Both the position numbers and the translations under genes were made by a program. Below, in pieces: positions 1 to 9,326 of a DNA stretch of 64,000 nucleotides. Within the stretch, counting starts at the first letter, position 1; each line of letters begins with the position of its first letter. Under the pieces are notes generated by a model that had not been told where the DNA came from, did not search any database, and worked only from the letters and a program-made list of their open reading frames with translations. The DNA is from Candidatus Phyllobacterium onerii (GTDB lineage: Bacteria > Pseudomonadota > Alphaproteobacteria > Rhizobiales > Rhizobiaceae). The stretch is taken from contig NZ_JAQMHX010000015.1 of the NCBI RefSeq assembly GCF_028331445.1, positions 37,949 to 101,948 on the forward strand, in the 5' to 3' direction.

Positions 1-911
1 AATTGAATTTCGGCTGCCCGCATGGCATGTCCGAGCGCGGAATGGGTGCCGCTGTCGGCCAGGTGCCGGAATACATCGAAATGGTGGTGCGCTGGTGCAA
101 GCAATATACCCGCATGCCGGTCATCACCAAACTGACGCCAAACATCACGGACATTCGCAAACCCGCCCGCGCCGCCAAATCCGGCGGAACCGATGCCGTA
201 TCGCTCATCAACACCATCAACTCGATTGTTTCAGTTGATCTCGATAACTTCGCCCCGAACCCGACCATCGATGGACGCGGCTCGCATGGCGGCTATTGCG
301 GCCCGGCAGTCAAGCCGATTGCGCTGAACATGGTAGCGGAAATCGCCCGCGATCCTGAAACACGCGGCCTGCCGATTTCCGGCATCGGCGGTATCACCAC
401 ATGGCGAGATGCGGCGGAATTCATCGCACTCGGCTGCGGCAATGTACAGGTCTGCACGGCAGCCATGACCTATGGTTTCAAGGTTGTGCAGGAAATGATT
501 TCCGGTCTTTCCGACTGGATGGATTCCCGCGGGTTCCGCACCATCGACGACTTCCAGGGCCTTGCCGTGCCGAATGTCACCGACTGGCAGTACCTTAACC
601 TGAACTACATTACCAAGGCGCAGATCGATCAGGAACTTTGCATCAAATGCGGCCGCTGCCACATCGTCTGCGAGGACACATCGCATCAAGCGATCACATC
701 GATGGTCGATGGCGCGCGGCACTTTGAAGTCATCGACGAGGAATGCGTCGGCTGTAACCTCTGCGTCAGTGTTTGCCCTGTTGAAAACTGCATCACTATG
801 GAACCGATGGTTTCAGGCGTCGATCCGCGTACCAAAATGCCGATCCAGCCGGATTATGCCAACTGGACCACGCATCCGAACAATCCGATGGCAAAGCTCG
901 CCGCCGAGTGA
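1..911 (+). CDS. preA: NAD-dependent dihydropyrimidine dehydrogenase subunit PreA (C-terminal part)
   Basis: PreA is the catalytic subunit that, with PreT, reduces uracil and thymine to their dihydro forms in reductive pyrimidine breakdown. The gene enters from the left edge already in frame, so about 300 C-terminal residues of a family of roughly 430 are present. Visible are the dihydroorotate-dehydrogenase-like barrel segments (NFGCPHGMSERGMG, the FMN-phosphate loop SGIGGITTWRDA) and two 4Fe-4S motifs near the C-terminus (CIKCGRCHIVC and CVGCNLCVSVCP, each followed by a distal Cys). The partner PreT is not in the window and would be expected upstream. Family assignment is secure. Confidence 0.95.
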   Translation, partial: LNFGCPHGMSERGMGAAVGQVPEYIEMVVRWCKQYTRMPVITKLTPNITDIRKPARAAKSGGTDAVSLINTINSIVSVDLDNFAPNPTIDGRGSHGGYCGPAVKPIALNMVAEIARDPETRGLPISGIGGITTWRDAAEFIALGCGNVQVCTAAMTYGFKVVQEMISGLSDWMDSRGFRTIDDFQGLAVPNVTDWQYLNLNYITKAQIDQELCIKCGRCHIVCEDTSHQAITSMVDGARHFEVIDEECVGCNLCVSVCPVENCITMEPMVSGVDPRTKMPIQPDYANWTTHPNNPMAKLAAE

Positions 912-1007
912 CGGGTTGGACTAGGAGCTGCGACAGCGCATCTATTGACTGACAGGGGCGGAGTATGAAAAGTCCGGCGCAGTGAAAATGCAGCAGGTAG
1001 CAACATC

Positions 1008-1301
1008 GTGATCCGCCATATTGTATTCTTCAGCGCCCGTGACAGGAAAGACGTCGAGACAATCGTGAGGGGCCTTCGGCGCCTTGGTGAAATCCCCTAC
1101 TCGTCTGTTTTCGAAGTGATGCCCAATACGAAAACGGACCCGATTTCCGGCGAAATCGATGTGGTCGTCTATGGCGAGTTCGAGAGCGCCGAAGCGCTGG
1201 CAGCCTACAAGGCGCATCCGATCTACAGCGAAACGACCGCTGTCGTTCGCCCGCTACGTGAACTGCGCATTTCTGCGGATGTCGTATCTACGCTCAGCTA
1301 G
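1008..1301 (+). CDS. Dabb (stress-responsive alpha/beta barrel) domain protein
   Basis: This 97-residue protein begins MIRHIVFF, the usual opening of Dabb-domain proteins, and has the typical pattern of a conserved SSVFEV strand, an EFESAEALAAYKAHP helix and a C-terminal strand. The family forms small dimeric ferredoxin-like barrels; a few members are enzymes but most have no known role. The start used is GTG at 1008, with only a weak ribosome site. It stands alone between preA and the copper operon, converging on cueR with an 8-base tail overlap. A specific function cannot be assigned. Confidence 0.75.
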   Translation: MIRHIVFFSARDRKDVETIVRGLRRLGEIPYSSVFEVMPNTKTDPISGEIDVVVYGEFESAEALAAYKAHPIYSETTAVVRPLRELRISADVVSTLS

Positions 1302-1692
1302 ACCCAGCCGTGCCGGAAATGCTCTCCAGAATAGGACAATCTGGCCGCTGGTCACCATGGCAATGCGTAACCAGATGTTTCAGTGTGAGCTGTAGTTCGC
1401 GCAGTTCGATAATCTTGCGCTCGATTTCCTGAAGCTTTGACTGCGCGATCGACTTGACGTCGGCGCTCGCACGGCTCTTATCCCCATAGAGCGCCAGCAA
1501 CTGGCGGCACTCTTCCACCGAAAACCCCAGTCCGCGAGAGCGCTGCAAGAAGCGCAGCTTGTGCACATCCGACATCGAATAATCGCGATAGCCATTGTCC
1601 GCCCGATCCGGCTTCAGGAGGCCAATATCCTCGTAGTAGCGGATCGTTTTGGCGGGCAGGCCGGATTTATCAGAAGCGTTACCGATATTCAT
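1294..1692 (-). CDS. cueR: MerR-family copper-responsive regulator CueR
   Basis: CueR binds Cu(I) and activates copper-export genes by untwisting promoters with over-long spacers. The 132-residue protein has an N-terminal MerR winged helix (MNIGNASDKSGLPAKTIRYY, then EDIGLLKP), a long dimerisation helix around residues 80-110, and the metal-binding pair CHGDQRPDC near residue 112, the C-x7-C arrangement typical of Cu/Ag/Au-sensing MerR proteins. It lies 6 bases downstream of copA on the same strand, so it is probably co-transcribed from the copA promoter and autoregulated. In rhizobia the orthologue is called HmrR. Confidence 0.92.
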   Translation of the reverse strand: MNIGNASDKSGLPAKTIRYYEDIGLLKPDRADNGYRDYSMSDVHKLRFLQRSRGLGFSVEECRQLLALYGDKSRASADVKSIAQSKLQEIERKIIELRELQLTLKHLVTHCHGDQRPDCPILESISGTAGSS

Positions 1693-1698
1693 GGGACC

Positions 1699-4191
1699 TC
1701 ACAATCTTATTGTCCGTAGCCGCAGCGCGTTCGCGATGACCGACACGGATGAAAGGCTCATGGCCGCTGCAGCCAGCATGGGCGAGAGTAACAGACCGAA
1801 CACCGGATACAGCACCCCCGCCGCGACCGGCACACCGAGCACATTGTAGACGAAGGCGAAGAACAGGTTCTGCTTGATATTGCGGATCGTGGCCGTGGCA
1901 AGATGGCGAGCGCGAACGATGCCGTTCAGGTCACCCCTCACCAAAGTTATTCCGGCACTCTGCATCGCTACATCCGCTCCCGTACCCATCGCTATGCCGA
2001 CATCGGCCGCAGCAAGCGCAGGTGCATCATTGACGCCGTCGCCGGCCATCGCGACCTTGGCGCCTTTGGCATGCAACGCATCGATGAGTTGTTTCTTTCC
2101 CTCCGGCAGCATATCGGCCCGAACCTCATCAATGCCGAGCGAGCGTGCAACTGCCTGCGCTGTCACAGCGTTGTCGCCGGTCGCCATGATGACCTTCAGC
2201 CCCGCCTCATGCAGCAAGCGGATTGCCTCCACGGCCGTCGCCTTGACTGGATCGGCAACCGCAACGATCCCGGCGGCCCTGCCATCGACCGCGATGAAAA
2301 GCGCGCTCTTGCCTAGTGCACGTAATTGGTCGGCTTGCTCGATCAATTGTGAGACATCTGTACCGGTGTCCTGCATCATGGCCTTGTTGCCAAGCGTCAC
2401 GCTTCTGGCGTTGACCGTTCCGGATACGCCCTTGCCTGTAGCTGCTTCGAAATCGATCGCATCGGCAAGCGTAAGACTGCGCGACTTTGCCCCCTCGACA
2501 ATCGCTTCGGCGAGCGGGTGTTCGGAGCCTTTCTCGAGGCTTGCGGCAAGAGCCAGCAATTCGTCTTCAGCAAAACCCGGTTGCACAACAATATCAGTAA
2601 GTTTTGGCTTACCTTCCGTCAATGTTCCGGTCTTGTCGACGATCAGCGTATCGACGGCTGCGAACCGTTCGAGAGCTTCCGCATCCTTGATCAGTACGCC
2701 CGCGTGCGCCCCGTGCCCGGTGGCGGTCATGATTGACATCGGTGTTGCCAGACCGAGCGCACAAGGGCAGGCGATGATCAACACGGAAACAGCGGCAACC
2801 AGGCCATAGATCATGCTTGGCTCCGGTCCGACGAGCGACCAGACGATGAAGGCGACGATTGCAACCAGCACCACAACCGGAACAAACCAGGCGGCGACGC
2901 GATCGGCAAGGCCTTGGATCGGTGCGCGCGAACGCTGGGCCAACGCGACCATGCCGACGATCTGCGACAGAACCGTATCAGCGCCGACCTTTTCCGCCTT
3001 GATCATCAAAGTGCCGTTACGATTGAGCGTGCCGCCGGTCACGGTGTCATGTTCGATCTTTTCGACCGGTAGCGGTTCTCCCGTCAGCATGGATTCGTCG
3101 ATGGAGGAGTGTCCTTCGAGCACGATGCCGTCCACCGGCACGCTTTCGCCTGGGCGCACGCGCAACCGGTCGCCGACAATTATCTCGTCCAATGGCACAT
3201 CCGTTTCTGTCCCATCTTCGGCAACGCGCCGGGCCGTCTTGGGTGCAAGGTCCCAAAGTGCGCGGATGGCAGAACCGGTGCGTTCACGTGCTCTCAGTTC
3301 GAGGATCTGGCCAAGGAAGACGAGCGTTACGATCACCGCCGCCGCTTCGAAATAAACTGGTACGGAGCCACCATGCATGCGGAAGGAATGCGGGAAAATA
3401 TCCGGCAAGAACGTGGCGACGACACTGAAAGCGTAGGCTGTGCCGACACCGATGGCGATCAACGTCCACATGTTGGGGCTGCGGTTGATGAAAGATGCCC
3501 AGGCCCGCTCAAAGAAGGGAATGGCCGACCAGACCACGACCGGAGTTGCCAGCGCGAATTCCAGCCACGTAGCCAAACTCTCGCCAATCCAGGCACGCAA
3601 CGGCAACCCCAACATCGGACCCATGGTAATCAGAAGCAGGGGAACGGAACACGCGGCGCTGACCCAGAAGCGGCGGGTGAAATCCACCAGCTCCGGGTTC
3701 GGCCCTTCATCTCCAGTCGGGATGCCCGCAGGCTCCAGCGCCATCCCGCAGATCGGACACGAACCCGGACCATCCCGGATGATCTCTGGATGCATGGGAC
3801 AGGTATATTGCGTCCCGGCGGGCAGGGCTTTGAGCGCTGGTCGGTCGCCGAGATAGTCCTGCGGCGCGTTCTCAAATTTGGCCAAGCAACCTGCCGAGCA
3901 GAAATAGTATTTTTCACCTTCATGGCGCAGGAAATGTTTCGCGCTCGCCCGGTCTACTTTCATGCCACAGACAGAATCGATCGCATCGAGATAGGTGTCC
4001 GGCTCCGCTATGAATTTGCTCTGGCAGCCCGCGGAGCAGAAATGAAACAGCCGCCCGCCATGTTCGGCTACCGGTTTGTTCGCCTCCGGGTCTACAATCA
4101 TCCCGCATACCGGATCGCGCACGATTGGAACTTCCGCGCGTTTCTCCCCGCTGCAGCAGGAATGATCGTGGCTTGTATGGTGGTGTTTCAT
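1699..4191 (-). CDS. copA: Copper-exporting P1B-type ATPase with tandem YHS domains
   Basis: An 830-residue membrane pump expected to move Cu(I) from the cytoplasm to the periplasm. Instead of classical HMA domains the N-terminus has a His/Cys-rich head ([13 protein letters not shown]), two YHS-type metal modules (DPVCGMIVD and DSVCGMKVD, each ending FCSAGC), then a heavy-metal-binding motif (CPMHPEI...CPICGM, about residues 128-150). The core has the CPC translocation motif near residue 475 ([12 protein letters not shown]), [11 protein letters not shown] near 519 and the hinge [10 protein letters not shown] near 715. First gene of the copA-cueR operon. Rhizobial homologues are also called ActP. 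The metal is inferred from CPC plus the adjacent CueR. Confidence 0.93.
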   Translation of the reverse strand: MKHHHTSHDHSCCSGEKRAEVPIVRDPVCGMIVDPEANKPVAEHGGRLFHFCSAGCQSKFIAEPDTYLDAIDSVCGMKVDRASAKHFLRHEGEKYYFCSAGCLAKFENAPQDYLGDRPALKALPAGTQYTCPMHPEIIRDGPGSCPICGMALEPAGIPTGDEGPNPELVDFTRRFWVSAACSVPLLLITMGPMLGLPLRAWIGESLATWLEFALATPVVVWSAIPFFERAWASFINRSPNMWTLIAIGVGTAYAFSVVATFLPDIFPHSFRMHGGSVPVYFEAAAVIVTLVFLGQILELRARERTGSAIRALWDLAPKTARRVAEDGTETDVPLDEIIVGDRLRVRPGESVPVDGIVLEGHSSIDESMLTGEPLPVEKIEHDTVTGGTLNRNGTLMIKAEKVGADTVLSQIVGMVALAQRSRAPIQGLADRVAAWFVPVVVLVAIVAFIVWSLVGPEPSMIYGLVAAVSVLIIACPCALGLATPMSIMTATGHGAHAGVLIKDAEALERFAAVDTLIVDKTGTLTEGKPKLTDIVVQPGFAEDELLALAASLEKGSEHPLAEAIVEGAKSRSLTLADAIDFEAATGKGVSGTVNARSVTLGNKAMMQDTGTDVSQLIEQADQLRALGKSALFIAVDGRAAGIVAVADPVKATAVEAIRLLHEAGLKVIMATGDNAVTAQAVARSLGIDEVRADMLPEGKKQLIDALHAKGAKVAMAGDGVNDAPALAAADVGIAMGTGADVAMQSAGITLVRGDLNGIVRARHLATATIRNIKQNLFFAFVYNVLGVPVAAGVLYPVFGLLLSPMLAAAAMSLSSVSVIANALRLRTIRL

Positions 4192-4227
4192 GATGCAACT
4201 TTCGGTTATGAACCAGATAGTGCATCC

Positions 4228-4258
4228 AAGGTAGTCTTTCCAGTAACTGGAAGGTCAA
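4228..4258 (-). promoter_or_regulatory. CueR-dependent promoter of copA-cueR
   Basis: On the minus strand a -35 element TTGACC (4253-4258) is separated by 19 bases from a -10 element TACCTT (4228-4233). The over-long spacer holds the dyad TTCCAGT-A-ACTGGAA (4238-4252). A 19-base spacer with this palindrome is the classical arrangement for activation by MerR-type CueR. It sits about 40 bases upstream of the copA start. Confidence 0.88.
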
Positions 4259-4304
4259 GAGGGTTCTTGGGAGATGGAGAGCCTTTCCATGAGGCGCCGA
4301 CACG

Positions 4305-4425
4305 AACCCTCCCCTTGTGGGGAGGGCAGGACCGCAGATCCGGGAGGGGTCTCTTGAAAACTTAGTGTTTCAAAGGCCCCTCCCCGCTACTACGCAGCTT
4401 CCCTCCCACAAGGGGGAGGTTGAGA
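4305..4425. repeat. Intergenic palindromic repeat, copy A
   Basis: A 120-base element bounded by GC-rich palindromes: CCCTCCCCTTGTGGGGAGGG at 4307-4326 and a related arm at 4401-4419 (CCCTCCCACAAGGGGGAGG). Inside are GGACCGCAGATCCGGGAGGGG on the left and CCCCTCCCCGCTACTACGCAG on the right. It matches copy B (26855-26999) read in the opposite direction. It lies between copA and the ada-like gene and is non-coding. Confidence 0.8.
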
Positions 4426-4433
4426 AACAGAGC

Positions 4434-5333
4434 TCAACCCGCCTGCGCTTGGGCCGCCTCGCCGGTCAGCTGACCGGCTTCCCATCCGAGGATGGCGCGT
4501 TTGCGGGTCAAGCCCCAATGATAGCCCGTCAGAGCTCCGGACTTGCCGACTGCCCGGTGGCAGGGGACGACGAAACTGACCGGGTTGGCGCCGACAGCGG
4601 CACCCACGGCGCGCGAAGCCTTGGGAGACCCGATATCGGCAGCGATATCCGAATAGGCCACGCATTTGCCCATCGGGATCTTCAGCAGTGCTTCCCAGAC
4701 ACGCAGCTGGAAATCAGTGCCGATCGTGACCACCTTGAGCGGCCTGTCGGCGCGCCATTCTGCCGGGTTGAAGATACGCGCTGCATAGGGTGCAGTGGCC
4801 GCCAGATCTTCGACATAATTGGCATTTGGCCAACGCGATGTCATGTCGGCCAATGCCTCGCGTTCCTTGCCCGGATCAGCAAAAGCCAGACCCGCCAGCC
4901 CGCGGTCCGTCACCATCACCAGCGCCAGGCCAAACGGCGAAATCAGAAAGCCGTAGCGGATTGTCAGCCCTGCACCGCGGGTCTTGTAATCGCCCGGTGA
5001 CATGCCTTCGTGCGTGACAAAGAGATCATGCAGCCGGCTCGGACCCGAAAGTCCCGTTTCGTAGGCAGTTTCGAGCAAGGGCATACCCTCGTCCAGCAGA
5101 CGACGGGCGTGGTCGATGGTCACTGCCTGCAGGAAGCCTTTGGGAGAAAGGCCCGCCCAGCGGGTAAACAGCTTCTGCAGCGCGGTTGGCGACAGCCCGG
5201 TATCGCGGGCCAGCGTCTCAAGCGACGGCTGGTCGCGATAGTCCTTGCTGATACGTTCGATGATATGACTGACGATGGCATAATCGTCGCCGGTCGGGGT
5301 GATGTCTTTCTGAAGTATGGCATGTGGTTTCAT
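4434..5333 (-). CDS. AraC-HTH / methylated-DNA-protein cysteine methyltransferase (Ada-like, lacking the N-terminal zinc domain)
   Basis: A 299-residue bifunctional protein. Residues about 20-115 form an AraC-type helix-turn-helix (SLETLARDTGLSPTALQKLF). Residues about 125-290 are the O6-alkylguanine methyltransferase, with the acceptor motif PCHRAVGKSG (Cys near 257) preceded by the helix ASRAVGAAVGANPV. It accepts methyl groups from O6-methylguanine irreversibly. Compared with E. coli Ada it lacks the N-terminal phosphotriester-repair domain that switches Ada into an activator, so repair is more likely than adaptive-response control. Monocistronic, with copy A of the palindromic repeat just downstream. 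Confidence 0.88.
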   Translation of the reverse strand: MKPHAILQKDITPTGDDYAIVSHIIERISKDYRDQPSLETLARDTGLSPTALQKLFTRWAGLSPKGFLQAVTIDHARRLLDEGMPLLETAYETGLSGPSRLHDLFVTHEGMSPGDYKTRGAGLTIRYGFLISPFGLALVMVTDRGLAGLAFADPGKEREALADMTSRWPNANYVEDLAATAPYAARIFNPAEWRADRPLKVVTIGTDFQLRVWEALLKIPMGKCVAYSDIAADIGSPKASRAVGAAVGANPVSFVVPCHRAVGKSGALTGYHWGLTRKRAILGWEAGQLTGEAAQAQAG

Positions 5334-5410
5334 GAGCTTTTACCTCTCTTTTGAGGCTATATGACCACTGTGGGGCTCTTGTCGCCACCCGATTCTTGCA
5401 AGGCGTGGAT

Positions 5411-5917
5411 TTACCGTCGCTTGGCTGTCGCAAGCGCCATCTGGAACGCGGAAGCGAAACTTTCACGGTCATCGGGATTGAGAAACGAGCCAATCGCCAC
5501 TGCCTTGCCCTGTCCTTCGACCAACATCGACGTGATGCCGATTTCCGCATGACGGGCGACGCTGAACCGCGTCCAGAAGGGATTGAATTCATGCAGTTTG
5601 GCCCGGCCTGACGGGGCAACCTGGCGGATTTGCAAGGCGATACGCGAAACGCTCACCTCTTCATGGGCCTTTGCCGAGATATAATTCATCCGGAACGCGA
5701 TATAGACCAGCAGAACATCGAGACCGAAGAAGCCAAAAACCGGCCAGGCGCCAAGCGACAGAAAAAACAGGCCGGTGAAGAAGCTGCTGACGCCCATCGT
5801 TGCCATAAGAATGAGAAAACCAGTTTGACCCAGCGAACGATGAGGCACGAGAAGCGCACGAAAAATTTCTTCCTCGTTTTGGCCCGCAGCGTCAAATGGG
5901 TTCATTGTTTGGCTCAT
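5411..5917 (-). CDS. DUF2244 family membrane protein
   Basis: About 168 residues with two adjacent hydrophobic helices near the N-terminal third (GFLILMATMGVSSFF, then AWPVFGFFGLDVLLVY) and a soluble C-terminal part (WTRFSVARHAEIGITSMLVEGQGKAVAIG) typical of the alphaproteobacterial DUF2244 family. The start is set at the ATG at 5917 (MSQTMNPF); an in-frame start at 5953 would overlap the divergent nth coding start. It shares a short divergent promoter region with nth, an arrangement seen in other Hyphomicrobiales as far as I recall. Function unknown. Confidence 0.8.
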   Translation of the reverse strand: MSQTMNPFDAAGQNEEEIFRALLVPHRSLGQTGFLILMATMGVSSFFTGLFFLSLGAWPVFGFFGLDVLLVYIAFRMNYISAKAHEEVSVSRIALQIRQVAPSGRAKLHEFNPFWTRFSVARHAEIGITSMLVEGQGKAVAIGSFLNPDDRESFASAFQMALATAKRR

Positions 5918-5939
5918 GGGCTTTAAGTATAGATGCACC

Positions 5940-6698
5940 ATGGAAAATCCCAAGCGTAAAATCGATGAAGATTATGTGAAGCCTGCTAAATCGGCTAAGG
6001 CGCGCAACGTTCCCGGCACACGCTACACCGCTGCGGAAATCCATGAAATCTTCCGGCGTTTTTCGATCCAGCGCCCCGAGCCCCGGGGCGAGCTCGAGCA
6101 TATCAATCCCTTCACCCTGCTCGTCGCCGTGGTGCTTTCAGCGCAAGCGACCGACGCCGGTGTGAACAAGGCGACGCGAGCCCTGTTCAAGGTTGCGGAC
6201 ACGCCGGAAAAGATGCTGGCTCTGGGCGAAGCAAAGGTCGGCGACTATATCCGTACCATCGGACTTTGGCGCAACAAGGCGAAGAATGTCATCGCTTTGT
6301 CCAAGGCGCTCGTCAACCAATATGCCAGCGTGGTTCCGGATGACCGCGACGAGCTGATCAAATTGCCCGGCGTTGGCCGCAAGACGGCTAATGTCGTCCT
6401 CAATATGGCCTTCGGCCAATCGACCATGGCCGTCGATACGCATATCTTCCGTATCGGCAATCGGCTGGGCCTTGCACCTGGCAAGACGCCGGAGGAGGTA
6501 GAAGCGCGGTTGATGAAGGTAATTCCTTCTGCATATCTCTATCACGCGCACCACTGGCTTATCCTGCATGGCCGCTATATCTGCAAGGCGCGCAAACCGG
6601 AATGCCCTTCCTGCGTTATCGCGGATATTTGCAAGGCGGCGGAGAAGACCTCGGAAATACCGGCGCCACTGGTGCCGCTACCGCCACAAATTATCTGA
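5940..6698 (+). CDS. nth: Endonuclease III
   Basis: A 252-residue bifunctional DNA glycosylase/AP lyase that removes oxidised pyrimidines in base-excision repair. The helix-hairpin-helix with catalytic Lys (LPGVGRKTANVVL, about residue 146), the catalytic Asp (VDTHIFRIGNRLG) and the 4Fe-4S loop C-x6-C-x2-C-x5-C at about 214-231 are all present. The start is taken at 5940 (MENPKRK); an upstream ATG at 5916 overlaps the DUF2244 start. Its last 8 bases overlap the end of the convergent CysZ-like gene. Confidence 0.95.
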   Translation: MENPKRKIDEDYVKPAKSAKARNVPGTRYTAAEIHEIFRRFSIQRPEPRGELEHINPFTLLVAVVLSAQATDAGVNKATRALFKVADTPEKMLALGEAKVGDYIRTIGLWRNKAKNVIALSKALVNQYASVVPDDRDELIKLPGVGRKTANVVLNMAFGQSTMAVDTHIFRIGNRLGLAPGKTPEEVEARLMKVIPSAYLYHAHHWLILHGRYICKARKPECPSCVIADICKAAEKTSEIPAPLVPLPPQII

Positions 6699-7410
6699 TC
6701 ACAGTGGCTGGCGGCTCGGACTGCGCGACCGCCTTGTGCAAATGAACCATCATCGCCGCAGCAAAGAGCGGGGTCAAAAGATTGAGGATCGGGATCGCCA
6801 TGAAGGCGGCGATAACCAGCCCTCCCAAAAACACTGTCGTTGCATGTTTTGAGCGCAGCGCCTTGGCTTCCATTTCCGGGCGAAAGCGCATCGCTGCAAA
6901 TTCGAAGAACTCGCGGCCGAGCAGATAGCCGTTGACGACGAAGAACGCGATGATGTTGATCCCGGGGATCAGCAGCATCAGCAAAGCAGCAATGTTGCCG
7001 AGGATAACGACGCCAAGGAATTTCACGGACAGGATCAGTGATCGGACAGCAGGCAATGGCCGTCCTTTTGGATCAAGTGGATAATCTTCTTTTTCCACCA
7101 CTTCCGCCACATCATCGAGGAAGAGCCCGGCAACGATTGCCGTGACGGGTGCGATGAGCAGCGCCAGTCCAAGCGCAAGCCCAATGCTGGCAAAAATGCC
7201 GGCGATGAAGCCGAGCCATCCAACCCACGACGGCAGTTCCGGCAGCATCTGATCGAAAAACGGCCAGGCCAGCGCTTCGAACAGTTCCCGCAGACCGAAC
7301 CATATGCCGATGAGCAGTAAAACAGTCAGTCCAATAGATTTCCACAGGACAGCACGAAACTCCGGGTGAAACAGATGATTGGCCGCAGCGCGGGCGCTTT
7401 CCACGATCAT
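6691..7410 (-). CDS. EI24/CysZ-like membrane protein
   Basis: A 239-residue integral membrane protein with several strong hydrophobic segments (SIGLTVLLLIGIWFGL, GFIAGIFASIGLALGLALLIAP, LGVVILGNIAALLMLLIPGINIIAFF) and the EI24/CysZ signature region PLPAVRSL followed by NGYLLGREFFEFAAMRF. CysZ in enterobacteria imports sulfate; members in alphaproteobacteria are usually annotated only as sulfate-transporter-family. The sulfur operon is 10 kb away, so context gives no support for sulfate. It converges on nth with overlapping stop regions. Confidence 0.8.
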   Translation of the reverse strand: MIVESARAAANHLFHPEFRAVLWKSIGLTVLLLIGIWFGLRELFEALAWPFFDQMLPELPSWVGWLGFIAGIFASIGLALGLALLIAPVTAIVAGLFLDDVAEVVEKEDYPLDPKGRPLPAVRSLILSVKFLGVVILGNIAALLMLLIPGINIIAFFVVNGYLLGREFFEFAAMRFRPEMEAKALRSKHATTVFLGGLVIAAFMAIPILNLLTPLFAAAMMVHLHKAVAQSEPPATVIR

Positions 7411-7574
7411 TTAGGGTCGCTTTCAAAAGTTTCCGGGTTGCGGACATAGGAGTAGTCCATAGTCAAGACAAGGCAGCACACCAAAGAAGGGGTAGTCAAC
7501 CGGCTGCCGACGCGCTAGGACAGGCGCCAAAATAACCGCCAACAGGTACCGAACAGTTCAATCCCGGAGTTTTC

Positions 7575-8567
7575 ATGTCCAACTTTGACGTGCTTTGCAT
7601 CGGCAATGCCATTGTCGATATCATCGCCCGCACCGATGATGATTTCATCATCAAGAACGGCATCATCAAGAACGCCATGAACCTGATCGATGCCGATCGT
7701 GCGGAGTTCCTCTACGAGCGCATGGGTCCAGCGATCGAAGCTTCTGGTGGAAGTGCCGGCAACACCGCCGCAGGCGTCGCCAGTCTCGGCGGACGCGCCG
7801 CTTATTTCGGCAAGGTCGCAGACGACCAACTCGGGCATGTCTTCATCCACGATATCCGCTCACAAGGCGTTGCCTTCGACACCCGTGTTTTGAATGCCCC
7901 TCCGCCCACCGCGCGCTCGATGATCTTCGTTACGCCCGATGGCGAGCGTTCGATGAACACCTATCTCGGCGCCTGCGTCGAGCTTGGACCGGAAGATGTT
8001 GAAAGCTCCAAGGTTTCCGAAGCCAAGGTGACCTATTTCGAAGGTTATCTCTGGGATCCGCCACGGGCCAAGGAAGCAATCCGCCTGTCGGCGAAGATCG
8101 CGCATGAACATGGTCGCGAAGTGTCGATGACGCTATCAGACCCTTTCTGCGTCGATCGCTATCGCGAGGAATTCCTCGAACTCATGCGCTCCGGCACGGT
8201 CGACATCGTCTTTGCCAATGAGGCGGAATTGAAGTCGCTGTATCAGACCGATGATTTCGAAAAGGGCCTGGAACTCATCCGCAAGGATTGCAAACTTGCA
8301 GCCGTCACCCGCTCGGAAAAGGGCTCGGTCGTGGTCTCCAAGGATGAGACCGTTGCCGTACCGGCGATCGAGATTACGGAACTGGTCGATACGACTGGCG
8401 CTGGCGATCTTTATGCCGCCGGCTTTCTGTTTGGCTATACGAATGGCCGGTCCTTGACGGATTGCGCGAAGCTTGGTTCGCTCACGGCAGGTCTTGTCAT
8501 TCAGCAAATCGGTCCGCGCCCGCAGCAGAACCTGAAAGCGGCTGCCGAGCAAGCCGGACTACTTTGA
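7575..8567 (+). CDS. PfkB-family carbohydrate/adenosine kinase
   Basis: A 330-residue ribokinase-fold kinase that phosphorylates a sugar or nucleoside with ATP. It shows the N-terminal substrate motif GGSAGNTAAGVASLGG (about residue 57) and the C-terminal catalytic signature DTTGAGDLYAAGFLFG (about residue 274), where the Asp of GAGD is the base. The start MSNFDVLCIGNAIVDI and the lid residues fit the adenosine-kinase-like subgroup common in Hyphomicrobiales, where it is usually called adenosine kinase; substrate is inferred. Its last 9 bases overlap the end of the opposing TRIC gene. Confidence 0.88.
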   Translation: MSNFDVLCIGNAIVDIIARTDDDFIIKNGIIKNAMNLIDADRAEFLYERMGPAIEASGGSAGNTAAGVASLGGRAAYFGKVADDQLGHVFIHDIRSQGVAFDTRVLNAPPPTARSMIFVTPDGERSMNTYLGACVELGPEDVESSKVSEAKVTYFEGYLWDPPRAKEAIRLSAKIAHEHGREVSMTLSDPFCVDRYREEFLELMRSGTVDIVFANEAELKSLYQTDDFEKGLELIRKDCKLAAVTRSEKGSVVVSKDETVAVPAIEITELVDTTGAGDLYAAGFLFGYTNGRSLTDCAKLGSLTAGLVIQQIGPRPQQNLKAAAEQAGLL

Positions 8568-9212
8568 TTTGATATAGCCCTCGCGCTTCAGCTCTTCCGA
8601 TGTGCGACCGCGCTTGTGATATGTCGGCAGCGCCCAGCCGAAATAGAGCGCACCGCCGCGTACGACAAACGCGGCGAGCGCTGCGACGAGTGCGGAAATC
8701 TCCGGCCCGACGGCGAGGCTGTGCAGCACGATGTATGTGACTGACCCAGCGAGGGCGGCGGTCACATAGATCTCTCGCCGCATCAGCACGGACGGTTCTC
8801 CGGATATGATATCACGCAGAATTCCACCAAACGTCGCCGTCATGATTCCGGTAACAATCGCAATCGTTGAGTCGAAGCCCAGTGCCAGGCTTTTGGCCGC
8901 GCCGATAACACTGTAAGCGGCAAGACCGAGTGCATCGAGCCAAAGCAGAACGCGGTAGCGCGATTCGAGCAGATTGGCGGAAAAGTAGACGAGAATCGCT
9001 GCCGCAGCACAGACCATAAGATTTCCGGGATCCTTGACCCAGAATACCGGCACACCAAGGATCAGATCGCGCAATGTGCCACCGCCGATGCCGGTGACGG
9101 CGGCGAGAAACACGAAGGCGATGATATCGAGCTGGCGACGCGATGCCGCCAAAGCGCCTGTCGCAGCAAAGACGAATACTCCGGCATAGTTGAAGAGCTG
9201 GATCATGGTCAT
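8559..9212 (-). CDS. Trimeric intracellular cation (TRIC) channel family protein
   Basis: About 217 residues and seven predicted helices with the internal duplication typical of the bacterial TRIC/UPF0126 (YadS/YicG) family: the pair GTLRDLILGVPVFWV and GGILRDIISGEPSVLM marks the two repeats, with glycine-rich kinked helices GIGGG and ATFGG. Homologues form trimeric potassium-permeable channels. The start is set at 9212 (MTMIQLF) because a purine-rich ribosome site (AGGGGGGAC) precedes it; an upstream ATG at 9245 is less likely. It is downstream of the grpE terminator and probably has its own promoter. Confidence 0.85.
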   Translation of the reverse strand: MTMIQLFNYAGVFVFAATGALAASRRQLDIIAFVFLAAVTGIGGGTLRDLILGVPVFWVKDPGNLMVCAAAAILVYFSANLLESRYRVLLWLDALGLAAYSVIGAAKSLALGFDSTIAIVTGIMTATFGGILRDIISGEPSVLMRREIYVTAALAGSVTYIVLHSLAVGPEISALVAALAAFVVRGGALYFGWALPTYHKRGRTSEELKREGYIKSK

Positions 9213-9267
9213 CGGCTGTCCCCCCTGCGCCGTTGTTCTCGTCACGATAGTGCATGACCCGGCAAAA

Positions 9268-9303
9268 TGAAAAGAGCCACATTCCGCTGTAGAAATGTGG
9301 CTC
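9268..9303 (-). terminator. Intrinsic terminator of grpE
   Basis: On the minus strand a perfect 10-base stem (GAGCCACATT / AATGTGGCTC; arms 9294-9303 and 9274-9283) with a 10-base loop is followed by TTTT. It lies 24 bases beyond the grpE stop codon. Confidence 0.8.
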
Positions 9304-9326
9304 CCAAAGCTGTTCTGGTGGTCGGA

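Noticed and set aside
3109..4365. A 418-codon open frame antisense to copA
   Set aside because: It is the shadow of the copA frame; the product is low-complexity, matches no family, and copA has all its catalytic motifs.
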